From Rhodobacteraceae bacterium HLUCCA09 (GTDB taxonomy: Bacteria; Pseudomonadota; Alphaproteobacteria; Rhodobacterales; Rhodobacteraceae), in NCBI GenBank assembly GCA_001314685.1, contig LJNT01000064.1, positions 1 to 43,226 of the forward strand: a stretch of DNA of 43,226 nucleotides, in the 5' to 3' direction. Positions within the stretch are counted from its first letter, which is position 1. Each line of letters starts with the position of its first letter. Below are positions 18,580 to 27,966 of this stretch, in pieces. The notes under the pieces are model-generated. The model was not told the DNA's origin, made no database searches, and saw nothing but the letters and a program-made list of their open reading frames with translations. The translations under genes were made by a program, and so were the position numbers.

Positions 18580-19766
18580 GGATAGCCGGTGATGTTGTCG
18601 GCGCCGTCCTCGCCGATCACGAGGATGTCGTGCTCGCGGTAGCCGCCCGCGCCGGGCTGCCCCTCGGGGATCGTCAGCATCGGCTCCATCGACACGACCA
18701 TGCCGGGTTCGAGCACCGTGTCGACGTCTTCGCGCAACTCCAGCCCTGCCTCGCGGCCGTAGTAATGCGACAGGATTCCGAAGGAATGGCCGTAGCCGAA
18801 GGTCCGGTATTGGAGCAGGTCACGCTCGGCGAGGAAGGCGTTGAGCCGGGCGGTGATCTCGTCGCACCGCGCGCCGGGGCGCAACAGCGACAGGCCCAGC
18901 TCGTGGGTGGCCACGTTCGCCTCCCAGATGGCGCGGCTGGCGGTGTCGACCTCGCCGCAGAACAGCGTCCGCTCGAGCGCGGTGTAATAGCCCGAGATCA
19001 TCGGGAAGGCGTTGAGCGACAGGATGTCCCCGCGCCGGATCTCGCGGCCCGTGACCGGGTTGTGCGCGCCGTCGGTGTTGAGCCCCGACTGGAACCACAC
19101 CCAGGTGTCGCGATACTCGGCGTCCGGAAAGCGCCGCGCGATCTCGATCTCCATCGCGTCGCGGCCCGCCATCGCCACGTCGATCTCGCGGGCCCCTTCG
19201 CGGATCGCCTCGCGGATCGCGTAACCGCCGGTATCGGCCACTTGCGCGCCCGCCCGGATCAGCGCGATCTCGGCAGCGGTCTTCACCATCCGCCGGCGCA
19301 TCGCCGCCGGCGCCATGTCGGTCACTTCCCGCGGTGCGAGCGTCTCGCGCAGGGCCGCCTCCGCCGCCACCGTCAGGTGGTCGGCCTCGACCCCGATGTG
19401 GCGCCCGGTGCCCGCCACCTGCGCCACCGCGCGCCAGAAGTTGCCCCGGGCCCAGTCGGTATAGGTGAGCGCGTCGCCGTGCGACCGGCGCCACGGTTGC
19501 CCCGCGTCGATGCCGGCGGCGATCGTCACGCAGTCGTCCTGAGTCACCACCAGCCCGTAGGGCCGCCCGAACGAACAGTAGAGAAAGCCCGCGTGGTAGG
19601 CGACGTTGTGCATAGAGGTGAAGAGCACCGCCTCGACTCCGCGCTCCTTCATGTCGTCTCGCAGGCGGGCGAGGCGCGCCTCGTACTCGGCCGTCTCGAA
19701 GGGCAGGGGGGCCTTCTCGCCGTTGAGGAAGCGACAGGTAGCGGGGCGGGGGGAAATCTCGGTCAT
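18549..19766 (-). CDS. Creatinase (creatine amidinohydrolase)
   Basis: This is a 405-residue M24-fold enzyme closely resembling Pseudomonas creatinase (403 residues), which hydrolyses creatine to sarcosine and urea without a metal. Diagnostic stretches are FLYCSFGRPYGLVV (Phe66, Arg68), WFQSGLNTDGAHNPVT (catalytic His235), YYTALERTLF (Glu265), FGYGHSFGILSHYYGREAGLELRED and VVSMEPM (Glu361). Metal ligands of M24 aminopeptidases are absent, so it is not an Xaa-Pro peptidase although such annotation is likely. The ATG at 19766 gives the family length. It lies downstream of the ABC operon with a 184-nt gap that holds a terminator-like repeat, and it overlaps the glycosyltransferase tail to tail. 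Confidence 0.88.
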   Translation of the reverse strand: MTEISPRPATCRFLNGEKAPLPFETAEYEARLARLRDDMKERGVEAVLFTSMHNVAYHAGFLYCSFGRPYGLVVTQDDCVTIAAGIDAGQPWRRSHGDALTYTDWARGNFWRAVAQVAGTGRHIGVEADHLTVAAEAALRETLAPREVTDMAPAAMRRRMVKTAAEIALIRAGAQVADTGGYAIREAIREGAREIDVAMAGRDAMEIEIARRFPDAEYRDTWVWFQSGLNTDGAHNPVTGREIRRGDILSLNAFPMISGYYTALERTLFCGEVDTASRAIWEANVATHELGLSLLRPGARCDEITARLNAFLAERDLLQYRTFGYGHSFGILSHYYGREAGLELREDVDTVLEPGMVVSMEPMLTIPEGQPGAGGYREHDILVIGEDGADNITGYPYGPDFNVVG

Positions 19767-19908
19767 GGCGTTCACGGGCCTGCGCAGGGCCGTCCCATCA
19801 AGACAGGTCCCGGCGTGCAGGACGGCCAGCGGCGCGAAGGGGGCGACGCCATCGCCCCGGCCGCGTCGGAGATAGGCCATCCCGGCCCGGCGCGCCAGCC
19901 CTGCCCCT

Positions 19909-19940
19909 CATCTTGGCCCAAATGCTCCCGCCGGAGGCGC
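19909..19940 (-). repeat. Intergenic TATTTG-type repeat, copy E
   Basis: Reading on the minus strand, CGCCTCCGGCGGGAG then CATTTGGGCCAAGATGAG follows the ABC ATPase stop by 10 nt. It is a divergent copy with a short stem, in sense orientation after the operon. Confidence 0.6.
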
Positions 19941-19950
19941 GTCGCCGCCC

Positions 19951-21513
19951 TCACGCCGCCGGCAGCAGGGGCGCCGCGTCGAGCAATTCGCGCGTGTAGG
20001 CATGGGCGGGCGCGTCGAAGACGCGCGCGGTCGGCCCTTCTTCGACGATCCGGCCGCCTTTCATCACGAGCACGCGGTCGGCGATGGCGCGCACCACCGT
20101 CAGGTCGTGGGTGATGAACAGGTAGGCGAGGCCGTGCCGCGCCTGCAGGTCGGCGAGCAGGTCGAGGATGCGCGCGCGGACCGAGACGTCGAGCGCCGAC
20201 ACCGCCTCGTCGAGCACGATCAGGTCGGGCCGGGTGACGAGCGCTCGCGCGATGGCGATCCGCTGCCGCTGCCCGCCCGAGAACTCGTGCGGATACCTGT
20301 GCGCGTCCGAGGCCGAAAGGCCGACATCCTCCAGCACCTCGGCCACCCGCGCCTCGGCATCGGCGGGCTTGCCGCCGAGGTGGAAGGGCTCGGCCACCAG
20401 CCGCCCGACCCGGTGACGCGGGTTGAAGCTGCCGTAGGGATCCTGGAACACCACTTGCATCCGCTGGCGCAGTGCCGGGGTCATGGCGGGAGACACCGCC
20501 GCGCTCCCCAGCCGGATCGCGCCGCCCTGCAGCGCGTCGAGCCCGAGGATCGCGCGTGCGAGCGTCGATTTTCCCGAGCCCGACTCGCCCACGAGCGCCA
20601 CGCATTCGCCGGCGTGAACCGTCAGGCTCACCCCGTCGACCGCCCGAAAGCGCGGCGCGGGGCCGAAGATCCGCCTGCGCGGAAGCAGATAGTCGCGTAC
20701 CGCGTCCTTCACCTCGAGCAGCGGCGCCCCCGGCGTGGCGGCCCGGCGGGCCGGCACATGGGAGGCGGCGGCGAAGAGGCTGCGGGCATAGGGGTGGCGC
20801 AGACCGCCCGGCAGGGCGGCGGGTGCCGTGCGCTCCACGATCCGGCCCGCCTGCATCACCGCGATCTCGTCGGCCATCTCGGCCACCACGCCGAGATCGT
20901 GGGTTATGAACAGGCAGGCCATCCCCTCCTCGGCCACCAGTTCCGTCACCAGCGACAGGATCCGGGCCTGCGTGGTGACGTCGAGCGCCGTGGTTGGCTC
21001 GTCCGCGATCAACAGCTTGGGCCGCAGCGCGACGGCGAGAGCGATGCACACCCGCTGCCGCTGCCCTCCCGACAGCTCGAACGGGTAGCGCGACAGCGGA
21101 AAGCGGTCGGGCGCCAGCCCCACGCGCGCCAGCCTGTCCTTCGCGCGCGCCAGCGCCTCGGCCCGGCCGGCCACCCCGTGCACCAGCAGGGTCTCGGCGA
21201 CCTGGTCGCCGATGGTCTGCACCGGGTTCAGCGCCGTCATCGGCTCCTGGAAGATCATCGCCACCTCGCGACCGCGCACGTCGCACATCTGCCGCTCGGT
21301 GAGGGCGCCCAGCGCGCGCCCCTCCAGCGCCACCCGCCCCGAGAGATGCGCCCCCCGCGGCAGGAGCCGCATGATCGACAGCGCCGTCATCGACTTGCCC
21401 GACCCGCTCTCGCCCACGAGTCCCAGCACGCGCCCCCGCTCCAGTGCAAACGACACGTCGCGCAGGATCGGCTGCGCGCCGATTTCGACCGACAGCCCCT
21501 CGACCGAGATCAC
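19951..21513 (-). CDS. ABC transporter ATP-binding protein, two fused nucleotide-binding domains
   Basis: This is a 520-residue protein with two complete ATPase domains, equivalent to fused DppD-DppF (YejF/GsiA architecture). Each half has a Walker A (GESGSGKSM and GESGSGKST), a signature (LSGGQRQR and FSGGQRQR), a Walker B and an H-loop (FITHDL). The GTG at 21513 is chosen because it overlaps the permease stop (GTGA) and begins the first domain. The frame is open further upstream but there encodes the permease antiphase. It powers uptake through the two permeases upstream; the binding protein is probably the one at 14283. Confidence 0.93.
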   Translation of the reverse strand: MISVEGLSVEIGAQPILRDVSFALERGRVLGLVGESGSGKSMTALSIMRLLPRGAHLSGRVALEGRALGALTERQMCDVRGREVAMIFQEPMTALNPVQTIGDQVAETLLVHGVAGRAEALARAKDRLARVGLAPDRFPLSRYPFELSGGQRQRVCIALAVALRPKLLIADEPTTALDVTTQARILSLVTELVAEEGMACLFITHDLGVVAEMADEIAVMQAGRIVERTAPAALPGGLRHPYARSLFAAASHVPARRAATPGAPLLEVKDAVRDYLLPRRRIFGPAPRFRAVDGVSLTVHAGECVALVGESGSGKSTLARAILGLDALQGGAIRLGSAAVSPAMTPALRQRMQVVFQDPYGSFNPRHRVGRLVAEPFHLGGKPADAEARVAEVLEDVGLSASDAHRYPHEFSGGQRQRIAIARALVTRPDLIVLDEAVSALDVSVRARILDLLADLQARHGLAYLFITHDLTVVRAIADRVLVMKGGRIVEEGPTARVFDAPAHAYTRELLDAAPLLPAA

Positions 21514-22331
21514 CGCACCGCCCTCTGCAGGCGCGGGTCGAGCAGGTCGCGCAGCCCGTCGCCCATCATGTTGAGCCCGAGCACCGTCAGCACGATGGCC
21601 AGCCCGGGCAGCACCGCGAGGTGGGGTGACGAGTAGAAGAACGTCTGCGCCTCGGCCAGCATTCGCCCCCACGAGGGTGTCGGCGGCTGCGCCCCGAGCC
21701 CGACGTAGGAGAGGCCCGCCTCGGCGAGGATGCCGAGCGAGAACTGGATCGTGCCCTGCACCACCAGCAGGTTGGCGATGTTGGGCAGGATATGCTCGAC
21801 CGAGATGCGCGTCGCGCCCTTGCCGGCGCAGCGGGCGGCGAGGATGAACTCCGCCGACCACACCGTCAGCGCCGCCCCCCGCGTCACCCGCGCGAAGACG
21901 GGGATGTTGAAGATGCCGATGGCGAGGATCGCGTTGACCGCCGAGGGGCCGAAGACGGCGGTGATGAGGATGGCGATGACGAGGGCCGGGAAGGCGAAGA
22001 TCAGGTCGTTCGCGCGCATCAGAACCTCGTCGACGAGGCCCCCCCGCCGCGCCGCCGCCCAGAGGCCCAGCGGCACGCCCGCGCCCATGCCGATGCCCAC
22101 CGCGACCAGCGCCACTGCGATCGAGGTGCGCGCGCCGGCCATCAGCATGGACGCCATGTCGCGCCCCAGCTGGTCGGTCCCGAGGAGCGCGCCCGTCCCA
22201 GGCGGCTTCAGGCGCTCGCCCACGGCGAGCGCGGTCACGTCCGCGGGCGTCCACACGAGCGAGACGAGGGCGGCGAGCGCGAACACCCCCGTCAGCGCCG
22301 CGCCGAGCACGAGCGAGACCGGCGCCCTCAC
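21510..22331 (-). CDS. ABC transporter permease, DppC type
   Basis: This is a 273-residue membrane protein with about six helices and the binding-protein-dependent transport EAA loop (EFILAARCAGKGATRISVEHILPN). GTDQLGRDM near residue 40 is characteristic of DppC/OppC/NikC permeases. The GTG at 22331 overlaps the stop of the upstream permease (GTGA), and the gene in turn overlaps the ATPase start, so all three are translationally coupled. Confidence 0.92.
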   Translation of the reverse strand: MRAPVSLVLGAALTGVFALAALVSLVWTPADVTALAVGERLKPPGTGALLGTDQLGRDMASMLMAGARTSIAVALVAVGIGMGAGVPLGLWAAARRGGLVDEVLMRANDLIFAFPALVIAILITAVFGPSAVNAILAIGIFNIPVFARVTRGAALTVWSAEFILAARCAGKGATRISVEHILPNIANLLVVQGTIQFSLGILAEAGLSYVGLGAQPPTPSWGRMLAEAQTFFYSSPHLAVLPGLAIVLTVLGLNMMGDGLRDLLDPRLQRAVR

Positions 22332-23275
22332 CCGCGCTTCCTCAGCCGCGGGTCGACCGCGGCATAGGCGAGATCGACGAGAAAGGTGACGAGGATCACC
22401 GCGAAGACCAGCAGCATCGTCACCGACTGCACCACGATCAGGTCGCGGGCGGTGATCCCCTGGAAGATCAGGCGCCCGAGCCCTGGCAGGAAGAACACGT
22501 TCTCGATGATGATCGCGCCCGCGAGCAGGAACGAGAATTGCAGCCCGAGGATCGTCAGCACCGGGATCAGCGCGTTGCGAAACGCGTGGCGGCGGATGGC
22601 GGCGGCCTCGCTCAGCCCCTTGGCACGGGCGGTCCGGATGTAGTCGGCATGCAGCGTCTCGATCAGCGCCGAGCGCATCACGCGCGCGAGGATCGCCGCC
22701 TGCGGCAGGGCGAGCGCCACGGCGGGCAGCGTCAGCGCCTTCAGCCCCGCGAACAGCCCGGCCTCCCACCCCGGAAAGCCGCCGGCGGAAAAGACCGGCC
22801 AGGTGATCGCGAAGAGCACGACCAGCAGCATGGCGAACCAGAAGTTCGGCACGGCGATTCCGAGCTGCGTGGCCGCGATGATCCCCCAGTCGACCGGCCC
22901 GCCGCGCCGCGCCGCCGCCAGCATCCCCGCCGGCAGGGCGAGCGCCGTCGACAGCAGCAGGGCATAGGCCGCGAGCGGCAGCGACACGGCGAGCCGGTCG
23001 GCCACGAGGTCGGCCACCGGCACGCGATAGGTGTAGGAGATGCCGAAATCCCCCGTCGCCATGCCACCGACCCATGCGATGTAGCGCTGCGCCAGCCCCC
23101 CCTCGAGCCCGAGCTCGGAGCGCAGCGCCGCCACCGTGTCCGGCGCCGCGTTCAGCCCCAGCATGAAGGCGGCCGGATCGCCCGGCACGCCCTGGATCAC
23201 GGCGAAGATCACCACGCTCGCCACGGCGAGCGACAGCGCGAGCGACAGGAACCTGAGGGCGAGATACCGCGCCAT
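22328..23275 (-). CDS. ABC transporter permease, DppB type
   Basis: This is a 315-residue membrane protein. It starts MARYLALRFLSLALSL and contains VPGDPAAFMLG, the DppB-type first periplasmic loop, and the EAA motif (YIRTARAKGLSEAAAIRRHAFRNALIPVL). The ATG at 23275 is chosen from the family N terminus. It is the first gene of the permease-permease-ATPase operon. The 281 nt before it contain repeat copy B, which belongs to the parC end, and no gene that I can support. Confidence 0.92.
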   Translation of the reverse strand: MARYLALRFLSLALSLAVASVVIFAVIQGVPGDPAAFMLGLNAAPDTVAALRSELGLEGGLAQRYIAWVGGMATGDFGISYTYRVPVADLVADRLAVSLPLAAYALLLSTALALPAGMLAAARRGGPVDWGIIAATQLGIAVPNFWFAMLLVVLFAITWPVFSAGGFPGWEAGLFAGLKALTLPAVALALPQAAILARVMRSALIETLHADYIRTARAKGLSEAAAIRRHAFRNALIPVLTILGLQFSFLLAGAIIIENVFFLPGLGRLIFQGITARDLIVVQSVTMLLVFAVILVTFLVDLAYAAVDPRLRKRG

Positions 23276-23477
23276 GGCCGCGAGCCTAGCGAACGCTGCC
23301 GCCCGCGCCAGCCCCTTCGCATCGGGTGAGCCGTCGTGCATCCGGCGCCCGCCCGTATGGAGCCCGGCCCGCCCGCACAGGCCCGCCCGCACCGGCCCGC
23401 CCGGGCAGCATCCCTCACCTGCGCGCGCCCGGCCTTGGGGCAATCCGCTCCGCTCCCGCGCCGCCCTGCGCCTGCCG

Positions 23478-23542
23478 CTTCTTCTTGCTTCAAATATCCC
23501 GGGGGAGTCGGCCCGGAACGGGCCGACGGGGGCAGCGCCCCC
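23478..23542 (-). repeat. Intergenic hairpin/TATTTG repeat, copy B
   Basis: On the minus strand: GGGGGC-GCT-GCCCCC (23542-23528), stem GTCGGCCCG/CGGGCCGAC around TTC, TCCCCC, GGGATATTTGAAGC and AAGAAGAAG. It begins 15 nt after the parC stop in sense orientation. The most complete copy here. Confidence 0.8.
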
Positions 23543-23556
23543 ACGCGACGGGGGCC

Positions 23557-25872
23557 TCAGGTGAACCGGTTGTCGCGGGGGAAGCCGCGCGGCGCCATCC
23601 GGCCCGAGCCCGCGCGCTTGCCCTCCCACTCGGCGAGATCCGACTCGGTGCGGGTGCGGCCGGCGGGGTCGTGCCAGCTCAGCCCGTCGGCGCGTGCAAA
23701 GGTGGTGGCATCCGACAGGCCGCCGTCCTTGTATTTCTGCAGGCGCACGCCCTTGCCGCGGCCCATCTCCGGCAAGTCATCGAGCGGGAAGACGAGCAGC
23801 TTCCGGTTGTCGCCGACGACCGCGACCGTGTCGCCTGCGACGGCCTTGCAGACCTTCGCCACCGTCGGCGCGCGCACGTTCAGCACCTGCTTGCCGGCCC
23901 GCGTCTGGGCCAGCACCTCGTCTCCCGGCACGACGAACCCGTCGCCGGCCGAAGAGGTGACCAGATACTTGGCGCCCTCCCGATAGGGAAAGAGCGTCAC
24001 GATCTCCGCCTCGTTCGGCAGGTCGACCATCAGGCGCAGCGGCTCCCCCATGCCCCGCCCGCCGGGCAGCGACGCCGCCGACAGGGTATAGAAGCGTCCG
24101 TTGGAGCCGAAGGCCACGAGCCGGTCGGTCGTCTCGGCGTGAAAGACGAAGCGGGGGGCGTCGCCGTCCTTGTATTTCAGCTCGGTGGCCAGCGCGATGT
24201 GCCCTTTCATCGCGCGGATCCAGCCCATCGCCGAGCAGACCACGGTGATCGGCTCGCGGTCGATCATCGCCTCGAGCGGCACGTCCTCGACCTCGACGGC
24301 CTCGGCGAAGACGGTGCGCCGGGCGCCGCCGCGCGCGTCCTTGCCGAAGGCCTTGCGCACGGCCTTCAACTCGTCGGCGATCCGGGCCCATTGCCGGCCC
24401 TCGTCCTCCAGCAGGTCCTCGAGCGCGGAGCGTTCCTCGAGCAGGCGGTCGCGCTCGGCGGTCAGCTCCATCTCCTCGAGCCGGCGCAGCGAGCGCAGGC
24501 GCATGTTGAGGATCGCCTCGGCCTGCACGTCGGTCAGGCCGTGATCTTCCTCCGAGGCGACGGGCGGCGGCGGGTCGTAGTCGGCCTCGGACGTCGCGCG
24601 CACGAACGAGCGCCCCCAGTCCTCGCGCATCAGCGCGGCCTTGGGCTCGACGTCGTAGCGGATGATGTCGATCACCCGGTCGAGGTTGAGGAAGGCGATC
24701 AGCAGCCCCTCGAGCACCTCGAGCCGGTGGTCGATCTTGCCCAGACGGTGGCGCGAGCGGCGCTGCAGCACGTCGCGGCGGTGGTCGAGGAAGGCGCGCA
24801 GCACCTCCTTGAGCGAGCAGACACGGGGCGTGCGCCCGTCGATCAGCACGTTCATGTTGAGCGAGAAGCGGATCTCGAGATCCGACTGGCGGAAGAGGGT
24901 GCCCATCAGCACGTCGGCATCGACGTTCTTCGAGCGCGGCTCGAGCACGACGCGGATGTCGTCGGCCGATTCGTCGCGCACGTCGGCGAGGATCGGCACC
25001 TTCTTGGTCTGGATCAGCTCGGCGAGCTTCTCGATCAGCTTCGACTTCTGCACCTGGTAGGGGATCTCGGTCACCACGATCTGCCACTGTCCACGGCCGA
25101 GATCCTCCTTCTCCCACCGGGCGCGCAGGCGGAAGGCGCCGCGTCCGGTGCGATAGGTCTCGGCGATCGACGCGGGCGGCTCGACGATAACGCCGCCGGT
25201 GGGAAAGTCGGGGCCCTTCACGTAGGCGAGCAGCGTCTCGTCGCGGGCGTCGGGCGTCCTGACGAGATGGAGGCAGGCGCCGATCAGCTCGTCGAGGTTA
25301 TGCGGCGGGATGTTCGTGGCCATGCCCACCGCGATGCCCGACGCGCCGTTGGCCAGCAGGTTGGGGAAGGCCGCCGGCAGCACCTCGGGCTCTCGCAGGG
25401 TGCCGTCGTAATTGTCGCGGAAATCGACCGCGTCCTCGTCGAGCCCTTCCATGAGGGCCTCGGCGGTGGCCGTCAGGCGGGCCTCGGTGTAGCGCGAGGC
25501 GGCCGGGTTGTCGCCGTCGATCGAGCCGAAATTGCCCTGACCGTCGACCAGCGGGTAGCGGATCGTGAAATCCTGCGCGAGGCGCGCCATCGCGTCGTAG
25601 ATCGCGCCATCACCGTGCGGGTGGTAGTTGCCCATCACGTCGCCCGAGATCTTGGCCGACTTGCGGAATCCGCCCGAGGAACCCAGCCGAAGCTCGCGCA
25701 TTGCATAGAGTATACGCCGGTGCACGGGCTTCAGCCCGTCGCGGGCGTCGGGCAGCGCCCGGTGCATGATCGTGGAGAGCGCGTAGGTCAGATACCGCTC
25801 GCCCAAGGCGCGACGAAGTGGCTCGGCCACCTGCCGGTCGTCCATGTTGGGGTCGCCTGCGTCGTCGCTCAT
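23557..25872 (-). CDS. parC: DNA topoisomerase IV subunit A
   Basis: This is a 771-residue type IIA topoisomerase subunit. The N-terminal block [30 protein letters not shown], the quinolone-region sequence (residues 75-95, [20 protein letters not shown]) and the catalytic Tyr128 in ASRYTEARL are clear. The C-terminal beta-pinwheel region is short and degenerate ([10 protein letters not shown] rather than the GyrA box), which indicates ParC. With ParE it decatenates chromosomes. ATG 25872 has no Shine-Dalgarno and a possible promoter ending 6 nt upstream. Copy B of the repeat follows its stop. Confidence 0.95.
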   Translation of the reverse strand: MSDDAGDPNMDDRQVAEPLRRALGERYLTYALSTIMHRALPDARDGLKPVHRRILYAMRELRLGSSGGFRKSAKISGDVMGNYHPHGDGAIYDAMARLAQDFTIRYPLVDGQGNFGSIDGDNPAASRYTEARLTATAEALMEGLDEDAVDFRDNYDGTLREPEVLPAAFPNLLANGASGIAVGMATNIPPHNLDELIGACLHLVRTPDARDETLLAYVKGPDFPTGGVIVEPPASIAETYRTGRGAFRLRARWEKEDLGRGQWQIVVTEIPYQVQKSKLIEKLAELIQTKKVPILADVRDESADDIRVVLEPRSKNVDADVLMGTLFRQSDLEIRFSLNMNVLIDGRTPRVCSLKEVLRAFLDHRRDVLQRRSRHRLGKIDHRLEVLEGLLIAFLNLDRVIDIIRYDVEPKAALMREDWGRSFVRATSEADYDPPPPVASEEDHGLTDVQAEAILNMRLRSLRRLEEMELTAERDRLLEERSALEDLLEDEGRQWARIADELKAVRKAFGKDARGGARRTVFAEAVEVEDVPLEAMIDREPITVVCSAMGWIRAMKGHIALATELKYKDGDAPRFVFHAETTDRLVAFGSNGRFYTLSAASLPGGRGMGEPLRLMVDLPNEAEIVTLFPYREGAKYLVTSSAGDGFVVPGDEVLAQTRAGKQVLNVRAPTVAKVCKAVAGDTVAVVGDNRKLLVFPLDDLPEMGRGKGVRLQKYKDGGLSDATTFARADGLSWHDPAGRTRTESDLAEWEGKRAGSGRMAPRGFPRDNRFT

Positions 25873-25878
25873 GCATGT

Positions 25879-25907
25879 TGTGTAGGAGAGCGCGCCCGAC
25901 CCCGCAA
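25879..25907 (-). promoter_or_regulatory. Candidate promoter of parC
   Basis: On the minus strand TTGCGG (25907-25902), 17 nt, then TACACA (25884-25879), ending 6 nt before ATG 25872. This would give a nearly leaderless parC message. The -10 is a weak match. Confidence 0.35.
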
Positions 25908-26041
25908 CCCGAGCTGTCGCGCGCCGCGCGAAAGAAAATTGCGCAGAGGGGGGTCAATCGGCAGCCTGCCCCATGGTAACCTTCTCTGCTGTGACCGATT
26001 CTGCGCGGGGGTGCGGCAGGGGTGCAAGGAGGGAGAGAGCG

Positions 26042-26734
26042 ATGCTTGGTCGGTACGTGGGCGGAACGCTGGTGATCCTCGGGATCGCCATGCTTATGGC
26101 GCCCGAGTCGGACGTGTCCGAGGACGTGGCAGACGAGACCGCGGCGGCGCCGGCGGAGGCCGGTGCGCCCGAGGTCGTTGGGCGGGCCGGCGGGTCGCCC
26201 GCTGCGCTCGAGGCTGACCTTTCGTCCGAACGCGTGCCGTCCCACGCCACCGGGATCGACAGCGCGCTCGACGGCCACGAGCGCGAGGTGCTCGCCCGGC
26301 TCGACGCCGCAGACGTCGCCAGCGACGCCGCCCCGGCGCTCGGGCCCGCGGGAGAGGAGGAACTGACCGACCTGTTGTCGGAGCGGGATCCCGTCGATCG
26401 GACCGCGCCGGTTCCGACGCTGTCGCAGCCCGTGACGATGCAGAGAGCGGCGATCACCGAGAAGACCCGCGCGCTGATCGATCAGGCCGAGAGAGGCGCC
26501 CCGGCACTGGCCCGGACCGGAGGCGGCGACGAGATGCTCTACGTCACGGGAAGCTGGGTGAACGTCCGCTCCGGCCCGTCGACCTCTTCTGGCGTCATCA
26601 CCGCGCTGCCGTACGGCGAGGCGGTGGAGTTCGTCGCCGAGGAAGAGTCTGGCTGGGCGCGCATCCGGCTGGACGAAGGGCGCGAGGGGTTCATGGCGCG
26701 CAGCTTCCTCTCCGAAGAGCCGGCCGGCGGCTGA
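26042..26734 (+). CDS. SH3-domain envelope protein
   Basis: This is a 230-residue protein. An excellent AAGGAGGGAG precedes ATG 26042, so I reject the longer frame from 25973. Residues 5-20 form a membrane anchor or signal. A disordered acidic/Ala-rich stretch follows (about 21-160), then a bacterial SH3 domain at 166-224 (LYVTGSWVNVRSGPSTSSGVI to GWARIRL and EGFMARSFL). SH3b domains often bind cell-wall peptides or protein partners. It diverges from parC across a 169-bp gap; the function is not known. Confidence 0.85.
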   Translation: MLGRYVGGTLVILGIAMLMAPESDVSEDVADETAAAPAEAGAPEVVGRAGGSPAALEADLSSERVPSHATGIDSALDGHEREVLARLDAADVASDAAPALGPAGEEELTDLLSERDPVDRTAPVPTLSQPVTMQRAAITEKTRALIDQAERGAPALARTGGGDEMLYVTGSWVNVRSGPSTSSGVITALPYGEAVEFVAEEESGWARIRLDEGREGFMARSFLSEEPAGG

Positions 26735-27023
26735 CCCGCCTGCTGCGCAGGGGCGACGGCCAGGCATCCTTGACGACGTGCCTCCCGCCGCGGCGGGCGC
26801 GCGTGCGCTGGAGGGCTGGGCTGCCCCGAGCCGCGCGGGCGCCGGGTTCGCCCCGGATTGGCGGGCTGGCGCGGCAGCCGATCCGGTGCATGCCGGCGCG
26901 GCAGCCGATGCCGAGCGTCGCGGGGCGCGCGGGCTGTCGCGGCCGCGCATTGGCCCTTCGCATTCCGGCAACGGGCCGCTACACCGGCGCGACGCGCCAA
27001 CGAGAGGGAGCGACGCCGAGCCC
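26735..27023. other. Intergenic gap with a 15-bp direct repeat
   Basis: This 289-bp gap separates the SH3 and twin-TM genes. GGCGCGGCAGCCGAT occurs at 26868-26882 and 26895-26909. The frame of the downstream gene is open back to 26778, but the extension is Ala/Gly/Arg-rich without family similarity, so I treat it as non-coding. Confidence 0.5.
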
Positions 27024-27227
27024 ATGTCCAGCGATCCGGTCTTCATTCTCGCGGCGATCGCCACTGCCGCCGTCGCGGTCATCCTGCTGATCGGCATCGG
27101 CGGCTTCGCGCGCGGCGGCGAGTTCAACAAGAAGCACGCCAACAAGGTGATGCGCTGGCGGATCGGGGCGCAGGCTTTCGCGGTGGTCCTGATCCTGCTG
27201 GTGATCTACCTGCGCGGCGGTAGCTGA
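27024..27227 (+). CDS. Twin transmembrane small protein (HIG1-like)
   Basis: This is a 67-residue protein with two hydrophobic helices (about residues 6-28 and 47-64) separated by GGEFNKKHANKVMRWRIGAQ. That central block matches the short bacterial proteins annotated as twin transmembrane or HIG1-domain, related to respiratory-supercomplex factors. It is next to cobalamin adenosyltransferase and etfBA, an order common in Rhodobacteraceae. GAGGGAG lies upstream of ATG 27024 at a rather long distance. Confidence 0.85.
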   Translation: MSSDPVFILAAIATAAVAVILLIGIGGFARGGEFNKKHANKVMRWRIGAQAFAVVLILLVIYLRGGS

Positions 27228-27265
27228 CGCGCCGCGTCGCCAGAGGTCCGAGACAGGGGGAAACG

Positions 27266-27838
27266 ATGGTCGTTCTCAACAAGATCTACACCCGCACCGG
27301 CGATGCCGGCGAGACGGCGCTGGGCGACGGTGCGCGCGTCGCCAAGCACTCGATCCGGGTGACCGCCTACGGCACCGTCGACGAGTGCAACGCAACGGTC
27401 GGCCTCGCCCGCCTGCACGCCGACGGCGAGATGGACGCGCGCCTGGCGGCGATCCAGAACGACCTGTTCGATCTGGGCGCCGATCTCTGCACGCCGTTCC
27501 GTGAGGCCGAGGCCGAGGCCGAGTATCCCCCCTTGCGCGTGATCGAGAGCCAGGTCGTGCGCCTCGAGCAGGAGATCGACGCGATGAACGCCACGCTCGA
27601 GCCGCTGCGCAGCTTCATCCTGCCGGGCGGCACGCCGCTCGCCGCGCATCTGCATCTCTGCCGCACGGTCGCCCGCCGCGCCGAGCGCGAGACGATGGAA
27701 CTGGCCTTCATGGAGATCGTCGGCGAGCCGGCGGTAAAGTATCTCAACCGCCTGTCGGACTGGTTCTTCGTCGCCTCGCGTTCGGTCAACCACGAGGCTG
27801 GCGGCGACGTGCTCTGGGTGCCCGGCGCCAACCGGTAG
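27266..27838 (+). CDS. Cob(I)yrinic acid a,c-diamide/cobalamin adenosyltransferase, PduO type
   Basis: This is a 190-residue enzyme that transfers adenosyl from ATP to cob(I)alamin to make coenzyme B12. The ATP-binding N terminus (TRTGDAGETALGDG, residues 9-22), TVDECNA, PGGTPLAAHLHLCRTVARRAER and YLNRLSDWFF are the PduO/MMAB family signatures. It supplies cofactor to mutases of the ethylmalonyl-CoA and propionate routes; the malyl-CoA lyase in this window belongs to the same metabolism. GGGG-rich sequence before ATG 27266 serves as ribosome site. Confidence 0.92.
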   Translation: MVVLNKIYTRTGDAGETALGDGARVAKHSIRVTAYGTVDECNATVGLARLHADGEMDARLAAIQNDLFDLGADLCTPFREAEAEAEYPPLRVIESQVVRLEQEIDAMNATLEPLRSFILPGGTPLAAHLHLCRTVARRAERETMELAFMEIVGEPAVKYLNRLSDWFFVASRSVNHEAGGDVLWVPGANR

Positions 27839-27966
27839 GGCGCCGGCCGCGCGGTGCAAGACGCGGCGTCCCGGCGTCCCGGCGTCGTGCCGTGTCGCTT
27901 TTGACCTGTGACGCGGCGCCCGCCTCCGCTAGATAACCGGAAAACGCAGTCAGGGGAGACACGCCG

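Noticed and set aside
18549-19766. Annotation as Xaa-Pro aminopeptidase
   Set aside because: The M24 metal ligands are missing, while creatinase-specific Phe66, Arg68, His235, Glu265 and Glu361 are present.
17394-20114. Open frame of 906 codons on the plus strand
   Set aside because: It lies across the glycosyltransferase, creatinase and ABC genes in other frames. Composition is Arg/Ala/Gly-rich without family motifs, as expected in very GC-rich DNA.
23326-26217. Open frame of 963 codons on the plus strand
   Set aside because: It is antisense to parC, which is fully conserved; the translated product is shadow sequence.
26778-27023. N-terminal extension of the twin-TM protein
   Set aside because: The extension is Ala/Gly/Arg-rich, and the 67-residue product from ATG 27024 already matches the family length.
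27901-27935. TTGACC with TAGATA as the etfB promoter
   Set aside because: The spacer is 23 nt, too long; GTGACG with 16 nt is possible but weak and is mentioned only under etfB.
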